Shown here: piece by piece, positions 39,156 to 47,678 of the stretch
Layout of the letters: every line of letters begins with the position of its first letter
How positions within the stretch are numbered: position 1 is the first letter of the stretch
Assembly (NCBI GenBank): GCA_026707225.1
Contig: JAPOXG010000112.1
Coordinates: 1-64,000 of the forward strand
DNA: 64,000 nucleotides
From: Chloroflexota bacterium
Lineage (GTDB): Bacteria; Chloroflexota; Anaerolineae; Aggregatilineales; Phototrophicaceae
Direction: 5' to 3'
Notes under the pieces: model-generated
Database searches by the model: none
What the model saw: only the letters and a program-made list of their open reading frames with translations
Told to the model about the DNA's origin: nothing
Translations under genes and position numbers: made by a program

Positions 39156-39812
39156 ATGGCATACCTGCCCCTGTTTCCACTGAATACCGTGCTTTTCCCA
39201 GGCATGCAGATTCAACTGCATATCTTTGAAGAGCGCTACAAGATCATGATCAACAACTGTATTGAAAACAATGAGCCATTTGGCGTCGTCCTCATCAAGC
39301 ATGGCAGCGAGGCGCTGGGGCCGGTCGCGACGCCCCATCCGGTGGGATGTACGGCGGCTATAAGCGAAGTCCAGCATTTGCCGCTGGGCAGAATGAACAT
39401 AACTGCCGTCGGACAAAGGCGATTTCGCATCAAGCGCATTGATCGCAGCCAGCCATTTTTGCTAGGCGATGTCGAATTCTTCAAGCCAGCCGACGATCAA
39501 CCCGATCTCATTCACCGATACAGCAGTTTGCTGCGTCCGCTGGTCATTCACTATTTGGAGACATTGTCGTCATCCGAAGACGCCAACTTTGACCGGGAGC
39601 AGATCCCGCATCGCGCTCGATCGATAGCGCAAATTGCGTCAATCTTGCTGCAGGCGGACAGCGCGCAAAAACAACAGCTGCTTGCGATGCCCAGTCTATC
39701 TCGCCTCCTGCGAATGCTCGTCGAAATCTACCGCCTGGAGACCTTGCTGCTGCAAGTCCGATTGTCTCCGCCTGACAAGGAATTCAACATTGGCCCCTTC
39801 TCCAGCAATTGA
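39156..39812 (+). CDS. Lon N-terminal (LAN) domain protein
   Basis: 218 aa. The Lon substrate-binding domain (PF02190) starts at once: LPLFPLNTVLFPGMQIQLHI, then FEERYKIMINNCI. The ATPase and protease domains of Lon are absent. Stand-alone LAN proteins are widespread and of unclear function; they may bind unfolded or hydrophobic protein segments. The C-terminal half is helical. It is the only gene between the hydrolase-ligase fusion and the SGNH/carbamoyltransferase block. Confidence 0.85.
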   Translation: MAYLPLFPLNTVLFPGMQIQLHIFEERYKIMINNCIENNEPFGVVLIKHGSEALGPVATPHPVGCTAAISEVQHLPLGRMNITAVGQRRFRIKRIDRSQPFLLGDVEFFKPADDQPDLIHRYSSLLRPLVIHYLETLSSSEDANFDREQIPHRARSIAQIASILLQADSAQKQQLLAMPSLSRLLRMLVEIYRLETLLLQVRLSPPDKEFNIGPFSSN

Positions 39813-39910
39813 AGCAAGCAGAGCGGCTGAATCAATGACTGATAAATTCTTGCCCGTCCGTGTATATTTGGCAGTGTTCACTTGTCTCATACGGCGGCAA
39901 GGCTGAATCA

Positions 39911-41116
39911 TTGAAAGCCATCGCAAGCATTGCGCTGCGGGCATTACTGCTATTGCTCGCCACGATTTTCGCGCTGGAGATCGCGCTGCAGCTCGCCTTT
40001 CCATATTTGCCGCAAATGCTCACTGAGTACATGCCGCAATACCTGGAACGGATGGGGCACCGTCTGGTTACCGAGCACGGCGCCCGTGAATATCCCGCCG
40101 GGCAAGTCGTAGAATACGATGTTAGGCCACTCAGTGGCGATATGTACCGGCTCACATGCATATCGCCGGCAGACGCGCAGCCTTTAGAGCCGTATCATGT
40201 ATCTTTCAAACGGGACAGGCGCGGCTTCCGCAATGCTGAACCCTGGCCAGAAGATGTAGACCTGGTCGTGCTTGGCGATTCCTTCACGGCCGCGGAATTG
40301 GTGCAGCAGCCATTCTGGCAGAATCTCTCCGAATCGATGCTTGTGTTGGCCGTACCCGGGACCGGCACGCTTGAGCAGCAGCGACTCTTCGACGCATTTG
40401 CTTTGCCGCGCAAGCCCGAGACTGTTGTTCTCGCCTTCTTTGCCGGCAACGACCTAAGTGACAACCTGTCATTTGCCGAGATGATTGGCGAGGGCGTAAC
40501 CAGGCATGACTTGCTGCACCGCGGCAAGAATCCCTTGGATTATTCGCTTGTGTTTCGCCTGCTCCAATTCGTCAGCGATGCCACGACTACAGATCCTACG
40601 AATAGCTGCCATTATCCCGTGATCGCTCACACTGATCCCCCGACGCCGGTCGCCTTCTACCATAAGTTCCTTCCGATTCTCGGCGCGGACAGGGACGCCC
40701 TGCTGCAGTCCGATGCGCTGCAATTGACCGAGCAAAGTATCAGCCAGATGGCGAGCGCTCTCAAATCGTACGACGCGGAGCTCTTGCTGCTGTATATCCC
40801 ACAGAGAGCGGAACTGTATTGGAATTACCTGGACGAGGCGAGCAAAGACACGATTGTTGAGGTCGAGTCTCGCGACCACGATCTCACCGACCTGGACAAG
40901 ATTGACAAAAACTTGTCCGTCCAGCGCGACGTTATGCAGGTACTGGCGGCCGACCTTGGCATATCATTTCTTGATTTGACTCCACCGCTTGCAGACGCGA
41001 TTCACGCCGGGCAATCGCCCTACTTCTTCGCCGACACGCATTGGAATCAGCTGGGGCACAATATCGCCCGAAACACCTTGCTTGACTTTCTGAATCGGTC
41101 TAACCTAGAAAAGTAA
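39911..41116 (+). CDS. Membrane-anchored SGNH/AlgJ-like protein
   Basis: 401 aa from TTG 39911, which has AAGG 8 nt upstream; the frame is open from GTG 39860. One N-terminal hydrophobic helix (about residues 8-30) anchors a catalytic domain outside the membrane. SGNH-type motifs are in order: block I GDSFT with Ser124, block III GND with Asn180, and block V D375-x-H377 in DTHWNQLGH. The DTHWN form is typical of AlgJ/AlgX-type O-acetyltransferases of surface polysaccharides. It leads a compact block with the carbamoyltransferase, which suggests that both modify the same product. Confidence 0.82.
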   Translation: MKAIASIALRALLLLLATIFALEIALQLAFPYLPQMLTEYMPQYLERMGHRLVTEHGAREYPAGQVVEYDVRPLSGDMYRLTCISPADAQPLEPYHVSFKRDRRGFRNAEPWPEDVDLVVLGDSFTAAELVQQPFWQNLSESMLVLAVPGTGTLEQQRLFDAFALPRKPETVVLAFFAGNDLSDNLSFAEMIGEGVTRHDLLHRGKNPLDYSLVFRLLQFVSDATTTDPTNSCHYPVIAHTDPPTPVAFYHKFLPILGADRDALLQSDALQLTEQSISQMASALKSYDAELLLLYIPQRAELYWNYLDEASKDTIVEVESRDHDLTDLDKIDKNLSVQRDVMQVLAADLGISFLDLTPPLADAIHAGQSPYFFADTHWNQLGHNIARNTLLDFLNRSNLEK

Positions 41117-41166
41117 TCCGCACTCTTGGACCCACATAGGTTCTACACTGGGCATTGTCCGCCTAG

Positions 41167-41418
41167 ATGCCATATCTGGAGAGTTGCTTGAAGAAACTCT
41201 TGAACATCGCTTGGGATCGCTTCAGCGTCAATTCGGCGATCGTCGCCGACCTGAATGGACGGTTCATCGCCACCGCATTTTATTTCACCATCATGGTGCC
41301 TTTCGGCCTGCTGTCGGCGATCTTTATGGACCCGCTGCGCAAGAGAAAAGCCGCGGCGCGCTGGGCGGAGAGAGAGCCGCTGCCGACCGACATTGCCTCA
41401 GCAAGGGAACAAGGCTAG
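41167..41418 (+). CDS. SxtJ-like small membrane protein
   Basis: 83 aa with one hydrophobic helix (ATAFYFTIMVPFGLLSAIF, about residues 35-53), then DPLRKRK and a C-terminus RWAEREPLPTDIASAREQG. This arrangement resembles the small SxtJ-type proteins found beside carbamoyltransferases; the resemblance is by pattern only. It ends 2 nt before the carbamoyltransferase start, which implies coupled translation. It may anchor the carbamoyltransferase to the membrane. Confidence 0.65.
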   Translation: MPYLESCLKKLLNIAWDRFSVNSAIVADLNGRFIATAFYFTIMVPFGLLSAIFMDPLRKRKAAARWAEREPLPTDIASAREQG

Positions 41419-41420
41419 CA

Positions 41421-43211
41421 ATGTATATTCTTGGCATATCCGCCTTCTATCATGACTCGGCAGCGGCTTTGCTGAGTGATGGCCTGTTGATCGCCGCCGC
41501 CATGGAGGAGCGATTCTCGCGCGTGAAACACGACAATGGTTTCCCGCAGATGGCAGTTGAATTCTGTCTCCAGCAAGCCGAGATAACGGCGCAGGATTTA
41601 GAGTACGTCGTGTTCTACGAGAAGCCGCTGCAGAAGTTTGAACGCATCCTGCAAACGGCGCTGAACACCTTCCCCCGCTCATCGGGCCTCTGGCGCGAGT
41701 CGATGATGACCTGGCTGAGCGACAAGCTCTGGGTGCGCAGCCATATTGCGCGCGGGCTCGGCGTTGCCGCCGACAAGATTCTATTTTGCGATCACCACAT
41801 GAGCCACGCGGCCAGCGCATTCTTCGCCTGCCCATTTAAGGACGCCGCCATCTTGACCGTCGATGGCGTGGGCGAGTGGACCACGACGACCTTGGGCAGC
41901 GGCAAGAGTTCGCTGGGCGAAGCGGAAGATACGCCGCCCACAATTGAGCTCTTTGAAGAGCAGCGCTTTCCGCATTCGCTGGGTTTGCTCTACTCCACCT
42001 TCACCGCCTGGCTTGGTTTTCGCGTCAACAATGGCGAATATAAAGTGATGGGCATGAGCCCTTACGGCGCGCCACGCTATATGGACAAGATTCATAAGGT
42101 CGTCTCAGCCGATGAAAGCAATGGCGCCTTCAAACTCAACATGGACTATTTCGACTTTCACCGGTCGACAACGCGCAGTTACAGCAGCAGATTCCTCGAG
42201 CTATTCGGTGAGCAGCGAAACGATGAAGCCGAGTTCTTCACCATGCGCACCAATCCGGAACGCGCAGCCGAGCGGGCGGCAATGGAGACCAATCAGTATT
42301 ACGCCGATGTCGCGGCCAGCATACAGCAGTTCACCGAAGACACCTTGATTAAGATCGCCAATCACCTGCACGAACGCACGGGCATGAGCAAACTGGTCAT
42401 GGCCGGTGGCGTCGCGCTCAATACCAAGGCAAACTGGCGCATCTTGAATGAAACGCCTTTTGAAGAATTATGGATCCAACCGGCGGCCGGGGATGACGGC
42501 GGCGCGCTTGGGGCGGCACTTTGGGTTTGGCACACCCTGCTGGGCAAACCGCGCCAATGGGTGCAGAAGCACGCCTATTACGGACGCAGCTATTCCGACG
42601 ATGAGTGCCGCGCATTTCTGGACCAGGAAGAGCAGAGATATGAGACCTTTGCCGATGAGGACAAATTGACGGAAGTGATCGTGGATGCCTTGACTTGCCA
42701 GCAGGTCATTGGCTTTCATCAGGGGCGCTTTGAATGGGGACCGCGCGCCTTAGGGAACCGGAGCATTTTGGCCGATCCGCGCGGCGCCGATATGAAAGAG
42801 ATCGTGAATACGAAAATCAAATTCCGCGAGCCATTTCGGCCCTTCGCGCCGGTTGTCCTGCGGGAGCGCGCCCTAGAATATTTCGACTATCCCCAGGTCG
42901 CCGATCACGATACGCCTCGCTACATGCTGATGGTGGCGCCGATCAAGCAAGACAAGCAGGCCGAAATTCACGCCGTCAACCACGAAGGCACCGGGCGCCT
43001 GCAATCGATTGATCGCGAGACCAACACACGCTACTACGATATCGTCCAGCAATTTGGTGAAGCGACCGGCGTGCCAATTGTGCTCAATACCTCATTCAAT
43101 TTGCGCGGCGAGCCCATTGTCAATACGCCGCGCGAAGCCTACAATACCTTCAGAAACAGCGATATTGACATGCTCGTCTTGGGTTCGCACATCGTGCGGA
43201 AACCCAGCTAA
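41421..43211 (+). CDS. Carbamoyltransferase (NodU/TobZ/CmcH family)
   Basis: 596 aa from ATG 41421. The N-terminal Kae1-like domain begins MYILGISAFYHDSAAALL, with the metal/His motif DHHMSHAASAFF. Other blocks are NNGEYKVMGMSPYG and MAGGVALNTKANWRI. The C-terminal domain has GRFEWGPRALGNRSILADPR, PFRPFAPVV and VLNTSFNLRGEPIVNTP. Family enzymes transfer a carbamoyl group from carbamoyl phosphate, through carbamoyl-adenylate, to a sugar or antibiotic hydroxyl. The flanking membrane proteins and SGNH gene argue for a surface or secreted product rather than an antibiotic. The reading frame is open upstream to 41184 but overlaps the SxtJ-like gene there. Confidence 0.93.
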   Translation: MYILGISAFYHDSAAALLSDGLLIAAAMEERFSRVKHDNGFPQMAVEFCLQQAEITAQDLEYVVFYEKPLQKFERILQTALNTFPRSSGLWRESMMTWLSDKLWVRSHIARGLGVAADKILFCDHHMSHAASAFFACPFKDAAILTVDGVGEWTTTTLGSGKSSLGEAEDTPPTIELFEEQRFPHSLGLLYSTFTAWLGFRVNNGEYKVMGMSPYGAPRYMDKIHKVVSADESNGAFKLNMDYFDFHRSTTRSYSSRFLELFGEQRNDEAEFFTMRTNPERAAERAAMETNQYYADVAASIQQFTEDTLIKIANHLHERTGMSKLVMAGGVALNTKANWRILNETPFEELWIQPAAGDDGGALGAALWVWHTLLGKPRQWVQKHAYYGRSYSDDECRAFLDQEEQRYETFADEDKLTEVIVDALTCQQVIGFHQGRFEWGPRALGNRSILADPRGADMKEIVNTKIKFREPFRPFAPVVLRERALEYFDYPQVADHDTPRYMLMVAPIKQDKQAEIHAVNHEGTGRLQSIDRETNTRYYDIVQQFGEATGVPIVLNTSFNLRGEPIVNTPREAYNTFRNSDIDMLVLGSHIVRKPS

Positions 43212-43238
43212 ATCCTGAGTGCCTCAGAGGGAGACATC

Positions 43239-43451
43239 ATGGCGACGAAGGCAAAACACGACGACAATTCGCCCAGCGCAATGCAAGACATCTTTATGCG
43301 TTTGGGCGTGTTGGGCGAGTTGCTCTCCTACCTATGGAAACGCAAACTCTATTGGATGCTGCCGATGGTCATCACTTTGCTCGTCTTCGCGCTTCTGATC
43401 ATGCTCGGTGGCTCCAGCCCAATCAGCCCATTCATCTACACGCTATTCTAG
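43239..43451 (+). CDS. DUF5989-type small membrane protein
   Basis: 70 aa with a single hydrophobic helix (MLPMVITLLVFALLIMLGG) and the C-terminal SSPISPFIYTLF, matching the DUF5989 pattern (…LPIV…L..L.SS...PFIYTLF). A strong SD, GAGGGAG, is 5 nt upstream. DUF5989 genes are regular neighbours of carbamoyltransferases; their function is not known to me. Probably part of a membrane complex with the two flanking genes. Confidence 0.8.
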   Translation: MATKAKHDDNSPSAMQDIFMRLGVLGELLSYLWKRKLYWMLPMVITLLVFALLIMLGGSSPISPFIYTLF

Positions 43452-43478
43452 ATCGTTCGTTGCGGCAGCCAGAGGCAG

Positions 43479-43877
43479 ATGGATCCTTCACTCGTCAAAC
43501 AGTTGACACTGATTGCCCTGGTCGCAATTATCCTGCGGCTGGGGCTGCTGGTCCATCAGCGGTCAGGGGCGAACAAACCGATACATGGCGGGGCGCTGTC
43601 GCGGCTGTTGAACATGCTGTCAGGCATGTGCTTCGTCGCCATCCTGCCATCGGTGTGCCTAAGCGTATTGATACTCCATCCTGAAGCTCTGCGCTTCGGG
43701 GGCTTCACCTGGCATCCAATCTTGTTCATCGTCATTTCGCTTGGGCTGGGCAGTTTCCTCTTCGCCCTGCTGCACGCGCTGGTCGAGCGAGCTCCTCTGC
43801 AGCGCGCCGAGCGGGAGGCGGCCGCCGTCAAGGCGCGCGGCTGGACCGAAGAGGACGCCAAGACATCGGGCTTATAG
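43479..43877 (+). CDS. Integral membrane protein, last gene of carbamoyltransferase block
   Basis: 132 aa with three hydrophobic segments (about residues 8-26, 42-66 and 78-100) and a basic/acidic C-terminal tail (ERAPLQRAEREAAAVKARG). An SD AGAGG lies just before ATG 43479. It starts 27 nt after the DUF5989 stop, so it is probably in the same transcript. No family is recognised. It converges with gyrB, 16 nt apart. Confidence 0.6.
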   Translation: MDPSLVKQLTLIALVAIILRLGLLVHQRSGANKPIHGGALSRLLNMLSGMCFVAILPSVCLSVLILHPEALRFGGFTWHPILFIVISLGLGSFLFALLHALVERAPLQRAEREAAAVKARGWTEEDAKTSGL

Positions 43878-43893
43878 CCGCCACTGAGTCAAA

Positions 43894-45879
43894 CTATATG
43901 TCGAGGTTGCGGACCTGCTTGGCGTGGGTCTGGATGAACTTGCGGCGAGGCGGCACGCTGGCGCCCATCAGCGTATCGAAAACACGGTCGGCATCAGCGC
44001 TGTCTTCAATCGTCACTCGCATCAGCGTACGCGATTCCGGATCCATAGTCGTCTCCCAAAGCTGATCCGGATTCATCTCGCCTAGACCCTTATAGCGCTG
44101 TACCGTGACTTTGTCAGGATTCTTGAAGCGCTTCATCGATTGCTGGAGCAAATCCTCATCGGCTGTGCCGCCTTCCGGGTAAATCCACTCCATCTTTTTG
44201 CCATTCTTCAGTGAGAAGATTGGCGGCTGAGCGATATACAGATGTCCCTGCTGCACAATCTGGGGCATGTGTCTAAAGAAGAATGTCAATAACAGAGTAC
44301 GGATATGGCTGCCATCCACATCGGCGTCAGTCATGATGATGACTTTGCCGTAGCGGAGTCGGTCGACTGACAATTCGTCATGGATGCCCGTGCCCAGCGC
44401 CGATATCAAGGCTTTGATTTCGTTGTTGTCGAGTATCTTGTCGATGCGCGCCCGCTCCGTATTCAGGATTTTGCCGCGCAAAGGCAGTATCGCCTGGAAG
44501 TGCCGATCGCGCCCCTGCTTCGCGCTGCCGCCGGCAGAGTCTCCCTCTACGATGTAAATCTCAGCGTTATCGCCCCGCTCCGAGCAGTCGGCCAGCTTGC
44601 CCGGCAAGGTGCTGCTTTCCAGCAGGCTCGGGCCGCTTCGCACAAGATCGCGCGCCTTCTTGGCCGCCTCGCGGGCGCGCTTGCTCGTCATGCATTTGTC
44701 GACGATGCGCCGCGCTTCTCGCGAATTCATTTCGAGAAATTCGTTGAAGGACTCGGTGACCGCCTGTGAAACCGCGCCCTGGACCTCCGGATTGAGCAGC
44801 TTAACCTTGGTCTGGCTTTCAAATTGCGGATCCGGATGCTTGACGCTGACAATCGCCGTCAAACCCTCGAGCGTGTCATTGCCGGAGAAGTTGCCGTCTT
44901 TATCCTTCAGCAATCCCGCCTTCTTGGCATACCGGTTGATAACGCCGGTGATCGACGACCGCAACCCGGTGATATGAGTGCCGCCGTCTGGCGTGTTGAT
45001 GGTGTTGGTGAAAGCCAGCTCCGTGGTTGTCGCCACATCAGCATACTGGAAGGCGACTTCGACGCCAATCTTGTAAGGGCTGTCGTTGCGGTCATGGTAT
45101 TCGATATCGCGTTCCACGTGAATGATGTTGTGAATCGCTTTGCGATTGCGATTCAAATAACGCGCGAAGGACCGCAAGCCGCCATCGAAATAAAAGGTCG
45201 CCTCACGCGGGATGGGTTTGACGCGCTCGTCGCGCAACCGGATCGTCACCTTGCGCGTCACGAATGCCATCTCACGGAACCGGGTCATCAAGGTGCTGAA
45301 GCTAAATTCATTTTCCTCCAGGATAGTGAAGTCCGGCACGAAGGAAATCTCGGTGCCGGTTTCTTCGCCGTCCTTGAGTTGTCTTACTTTGCGCCGGCGG
45401 CCAGTCGGAATGCCCGCTTCGTAGGACTGTCTCCAAACATGGCCATCACGACGAATGGTCGCCGTCAAGCGCGCCGACAATGCGTTCACAGCGGATACGC
45501 CAACACCGTGCAAGCCACCGCTGACCTTATAGGCTTCGTTATCGAATTTCCCGCCGGAGCCGACTTCGGTCATCACCACCTCGAGCGCCGATTTTCCGCT
45601 CTTGTGTTTGTCAACCGGAATGCCGACGCCATTGTCGCGGATCGTTGCCGCGCCGTCGTCATGCAGCGTCACGGCGATGAAATCGCACCGGCCCGCCAGC
45701 GCTTCGTCAATGGAGTTGTCCACCACCTCATAAATCAGGTGATGCAGGGCGCGCTCATCCGTGCCGCCGACATACATACCCGGACGCCGCCGGATATGCT
45801 CGCGCGGTTCCAATTTCTGAATATTATCGGCGCCGTACTCACGCTCTTGCTGGGCGACGAGTTCACGATCCTTTGCCAT
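43894..45879 (-). CDS. gyrB: DNA gyrase subunit B
   Basis: 661 aa ATPase and TOPRIM subunit of type IIA topoisomerase. The GHKL ATPase has EVVDNSIDEALAG, DNGVGIP and GLHGVGVSAVNALS. The TOPRIM domain has EGDSAGGSAKQGRDRHFQAI and MTDADVDGSHIRTLLLTFF. The C-terminus has QRYKGLGEMNPDQLWETTMD. The short form, without the proteobacterial insert, and its spelling fit GyrB; a ParE identity cannot be excluded without a tree. ATG 45879 follows AGGAG by 5 nt. dnaA and gyrA are not adjacent, so this is not an obvious origin region. Confidence 0.92.
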   Translation of the reverse strand: MAKDRELVAQQEREYGADNIQKLEPREHIRRRPGMYVGGTDERALHHLIYEVVDNSIDEALAGRCDFIAVTLHDDGAATIRDNGVGIPVDKHKSGKSALEVVMTEVGSGGKFDNEAYKVSGGLHGVGVSAVNALSARLTATIRRDGHVWRQSYEAGIPTGRRRKVRQLKDGEETGTEISFVPDFTILEENEFSFSTLMTRFREMAFVTRKVTIRLRDERVKPIPREATFYFDGGLRSFARYLNRNRKAIHNIIHVERDIEYHDRNDSPYKIGVEVAFQYADVATTTELAFTNTINTPDGGTHITGLRSSITGVINRYAKKAGLLKDKDGNFSGNDTLEGLTAIVSVKHPDPQFESQTKVKLLNPEVQGAVSQAVTESFNEFLEMNSREARRIVDKCMTSKRAREAAKKARDLVRSGPSLLESSTLPGKLADCSERGDNAEIYIVEGDSAGGSAKQGRDRHFQAILPLRGKILNTERARIDKILDNNEIKALISALGTGIHDELSVDRLRYGKVIIMTDADVDGSHIRTLLLTFFFRHMPQIVQQGHLYIAQPPIFSLKNGKKMEWIYPEGGTADEDLLQQSMKRFKNPDKVTVQRYKGLGEMNPDQLWETTMDPESRTLMRVTIEDSADADRVFDTLMGASVPPRRKFIQTHAKQVRNLDI

Positions 45880-45996
45880 TTTTACTCCTGACAATCTTGC
45901 CAATAAGCTACAATCGCCAATCCTGCATCCCGATCATTTGACGCGCGCCAATCGCGCCGAATTCTCGCCTTTAACAGACCCAGTTTGTCTACATAT

Positions 45997-46025
45997 ATTA
46001 TACAGCAGCGTTGGCTTTCGGACAA
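45997..46025 (-). promoter_or_regulatory. Promoter of gyrB
   Basis: Minus strand TTGTCC (46025-46020), 17-bp spacer, perfect TATAAT (46002-45997). The leader would be about 110 nt. Confidence 0.7.
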
Positions 46026-46057
46026 TCCGAAGCGAGGGGGAAAGCAGGCGCGTAGCA

Positions 46058-46086
46058 TTGACAACGCAAGGCGCCGCCCATACAAT
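46058..46086 (+). promoter_or_regulatory. Promoter of tRNA-Arg
   Basis: TTGACA (46058-46063), 17-bp spacer, TACAAT (46081-46086). The predicted start near 46093 is only a few bases before the mature tRNA. Confidence 0.8.
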
Positions 46087-46096
46087 CGCGGCTGAT

Positions 46097-46169
46097 GCCT
46101 CTGTAGCTCAGTGGACAGAGCACCGGTCTTCTAAACCGTTGGTCGCAGGTTCGAGTCCTGCCAGGGGCG
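46097..46169 (+). tRNA. tRNA-Arg (anticodon UCU)
   Basis: 73-nt cloverleaf. The acceptor arms GCCTCTG and CAGGGGC pair with one G-U. The D-arm is GCTC/GAGC and the T-arm GCAGG-TTCGAGT-CCTGC. The anticodon loop is CTTCTAA with TCT at 34-36, reading AGA/AGG. The anticodon stem has one mismatch at its outermost pair (C-U). CCA is not encoded. Confidence 0.95.
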
Positions 46170-46203
46170 ACTGCCCAATTGGTCCCTTATCTGAAACGCA
46201 AAA

Positions 46204-47487
46204 TCAAGCCGTGATGTCGCTGAACAGTTGGCGAACCTGCCCGCTCAATGTCGTCTTGTTCGTCTTTGACCAGCGCTCCAGCGTTCGGTAGTGCTCCACA
46301 GCTTCGGCGCGGCGGCCCAATTGCACGTATAGCCTTAACAGCCTGAGATGTATTTCTTCACGCCTGAAGTCAGTTTCCAGCGCGCGGATCAGTGTGTGCA
46401 GCGCCAGCTCGAAACTTTCGCGCGCTTGCCAAATGGCTGCGATATTCTCCAGCGCCTCGACATAAGCATTCTGGTAAGCTTCTCGCCGCTCAAGGATCCA
46501 ACCTTCGTCGTGACCCTGCAAGAAAGGTCCACGGTACAGTTTCGCCACGCGCTGCCACAGCGCGAAGGGCTCCGCCGGTTTGCCATGACGGCCCTCGAGC
46601 AGCGCTTCAACGAACTCAAATGCGTCAAAGTAAAATGGCGTATCCCGATCTACTCGATAGTATTTCCCGTCGTGCGCCAAAACATCCATGCCAATTGCCT
46701 TGTGCAGGCGCCGCTTAGTCACATGAAATACGTTAACCGCCGGGTCGATATCCAATTTCGGCCAAAAGGTCTCGCAGATCTGATTGCGCGTAACTTCCGG
46801 TCGATCCATTGCGAAGAATAGCAGCAGTCGCGGCAGATGCCCTTCCCAGTTATCGATCAGATAGTCATCCGAAAAAACATATCCAGGTCCCAACGAGAGC
46901 ACTTTGAGGCTGGCGTCCGCCGCATTTGGCATGCCGTAAATGTTCTTCCGTACGATTTGTCCATCGCGAATGATAACAGCCTGCCTATTGGCAATCATCG
47001 AAAGCCACGGCATTCGCGGAAGCGAACGGCCGTTTAGCACGATCTTGCAGCGCGCAGGCGCCTGGCGCGAAAGGCGCTCGACGAACCGCTTCACATCATC
47101 AGCGAGGTCCGCGCGGTCGAATTCATCGAGAACCAGCCAAATCTCTCTATCTCCCAACTCAGACAGTTCGGCAATGAAGGTCCGCAGTATCACTTCCATG
47201 TGCTTGTACGGGTCGTCAAAAACGTTTGGCGGCAAGACGTTCATTTGGCGCCCAAAGATGACATTCTGCCGCGACAAGGTTGCCATCAGGCTCGGCAGAA
47301 AATTGCCCAGTTTGATGTCGTCCACGTCCAGCGCGTAATAGAATGAGTTCAAGTCGCTGTCAGCTAGTAGCCGGGCCATGATTACCGAGCGCCAGCGGCT
47401 CTGCGGATGGAGCAGTATGATCTTTACCTCCCTGGAAAAGCGAAGGAAATTCTGGTACGCGGCAAAAGATTGATCGTGAATGTTCAT
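46204..47487 (-). CDS. BTAD (SARP-like) regulator with P-loop-less ATPase-like domain
   Basis: 427 aa from ATG 47487; a GTG at 47514 without SD is the alternative. The N-terminal third resembles a MalT/STAND ATPase: it has a Walker B-like WLVLDEFDRAD and the later LNGRSLPRMPW. Where the Walker A should be it reads LLHPQSRWRSVIM, with no GxxxxGK. A winged-helix-like segment (about 215-300; NQICETFWPKLD) and a BTAD TPR-like domain (about 310-425; YRGPFLQG, RLLRLYVQLGRRAEAVEHY) follow. BTAD proteins usually activate transcription of secondary or catabolic genes. The target is unknown. Confidence 0.8.
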   Translation of the reverse strand: MNIHDQSFAAYQNFLRFSREVKIILLHPQSRWRSVIMARLLADSDLNSFYYALDVDDIKLGNFLPSLMATLSRQNVIFGRQMNVLPPNVFDDPYKHMEVILRTFIAELSELGDREIWLVLDEFDRADLADDVKRFVERLSRQAPARCKIVLNGRSLPRMPWLSMIANRQAVIIRDGQIVRKNIYGMPNAADASLKVLSLGPGYVFSDDYLIDNWEGHLPRLLLFFAMDRPEVTRNQICETFWPKLDIDPAVNVFHVTKRRLHKAIGMDVLAHDGKYYRVDRDTPFYFDAFEFVEALLEGRHGKPAEPFALWQRVAKLYRGPFLQGHDEGWILERREAYQNAYVEALENIAAIWQARESFELALHTLIRALETDFRREEIHLRLLRLYVQLGRRAEAVEHYRTLERWSKTNKTTLSGQVRQLFSDITA

Positions 47488-47678
47488 TTGCTTCTGTCTT
47501 AGCAGACTCGCCACATTGCAATACGCATTTACATCATAACCATACTGACGCCATCAATGCGGCCAATCGGTCGTCATACGCTTATGATTTGTCGCTGCCA
47601 TAGCAATTTAGCAGACTCTTGGCGCTTGCTGTATATGCAGGCCATTGGCATTCCTGCGCAATCGCTCCCGATGGTATG

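Noticed and set aside
44824..45891. 355-codon plus-strand ORF
   Set aside because: Antisense of gyrB.
43894..46169. Replication origin near gyrB
   Set aside because: No dnaA, gyrA, recF or DnaA-box cluster is visible near gyrB.
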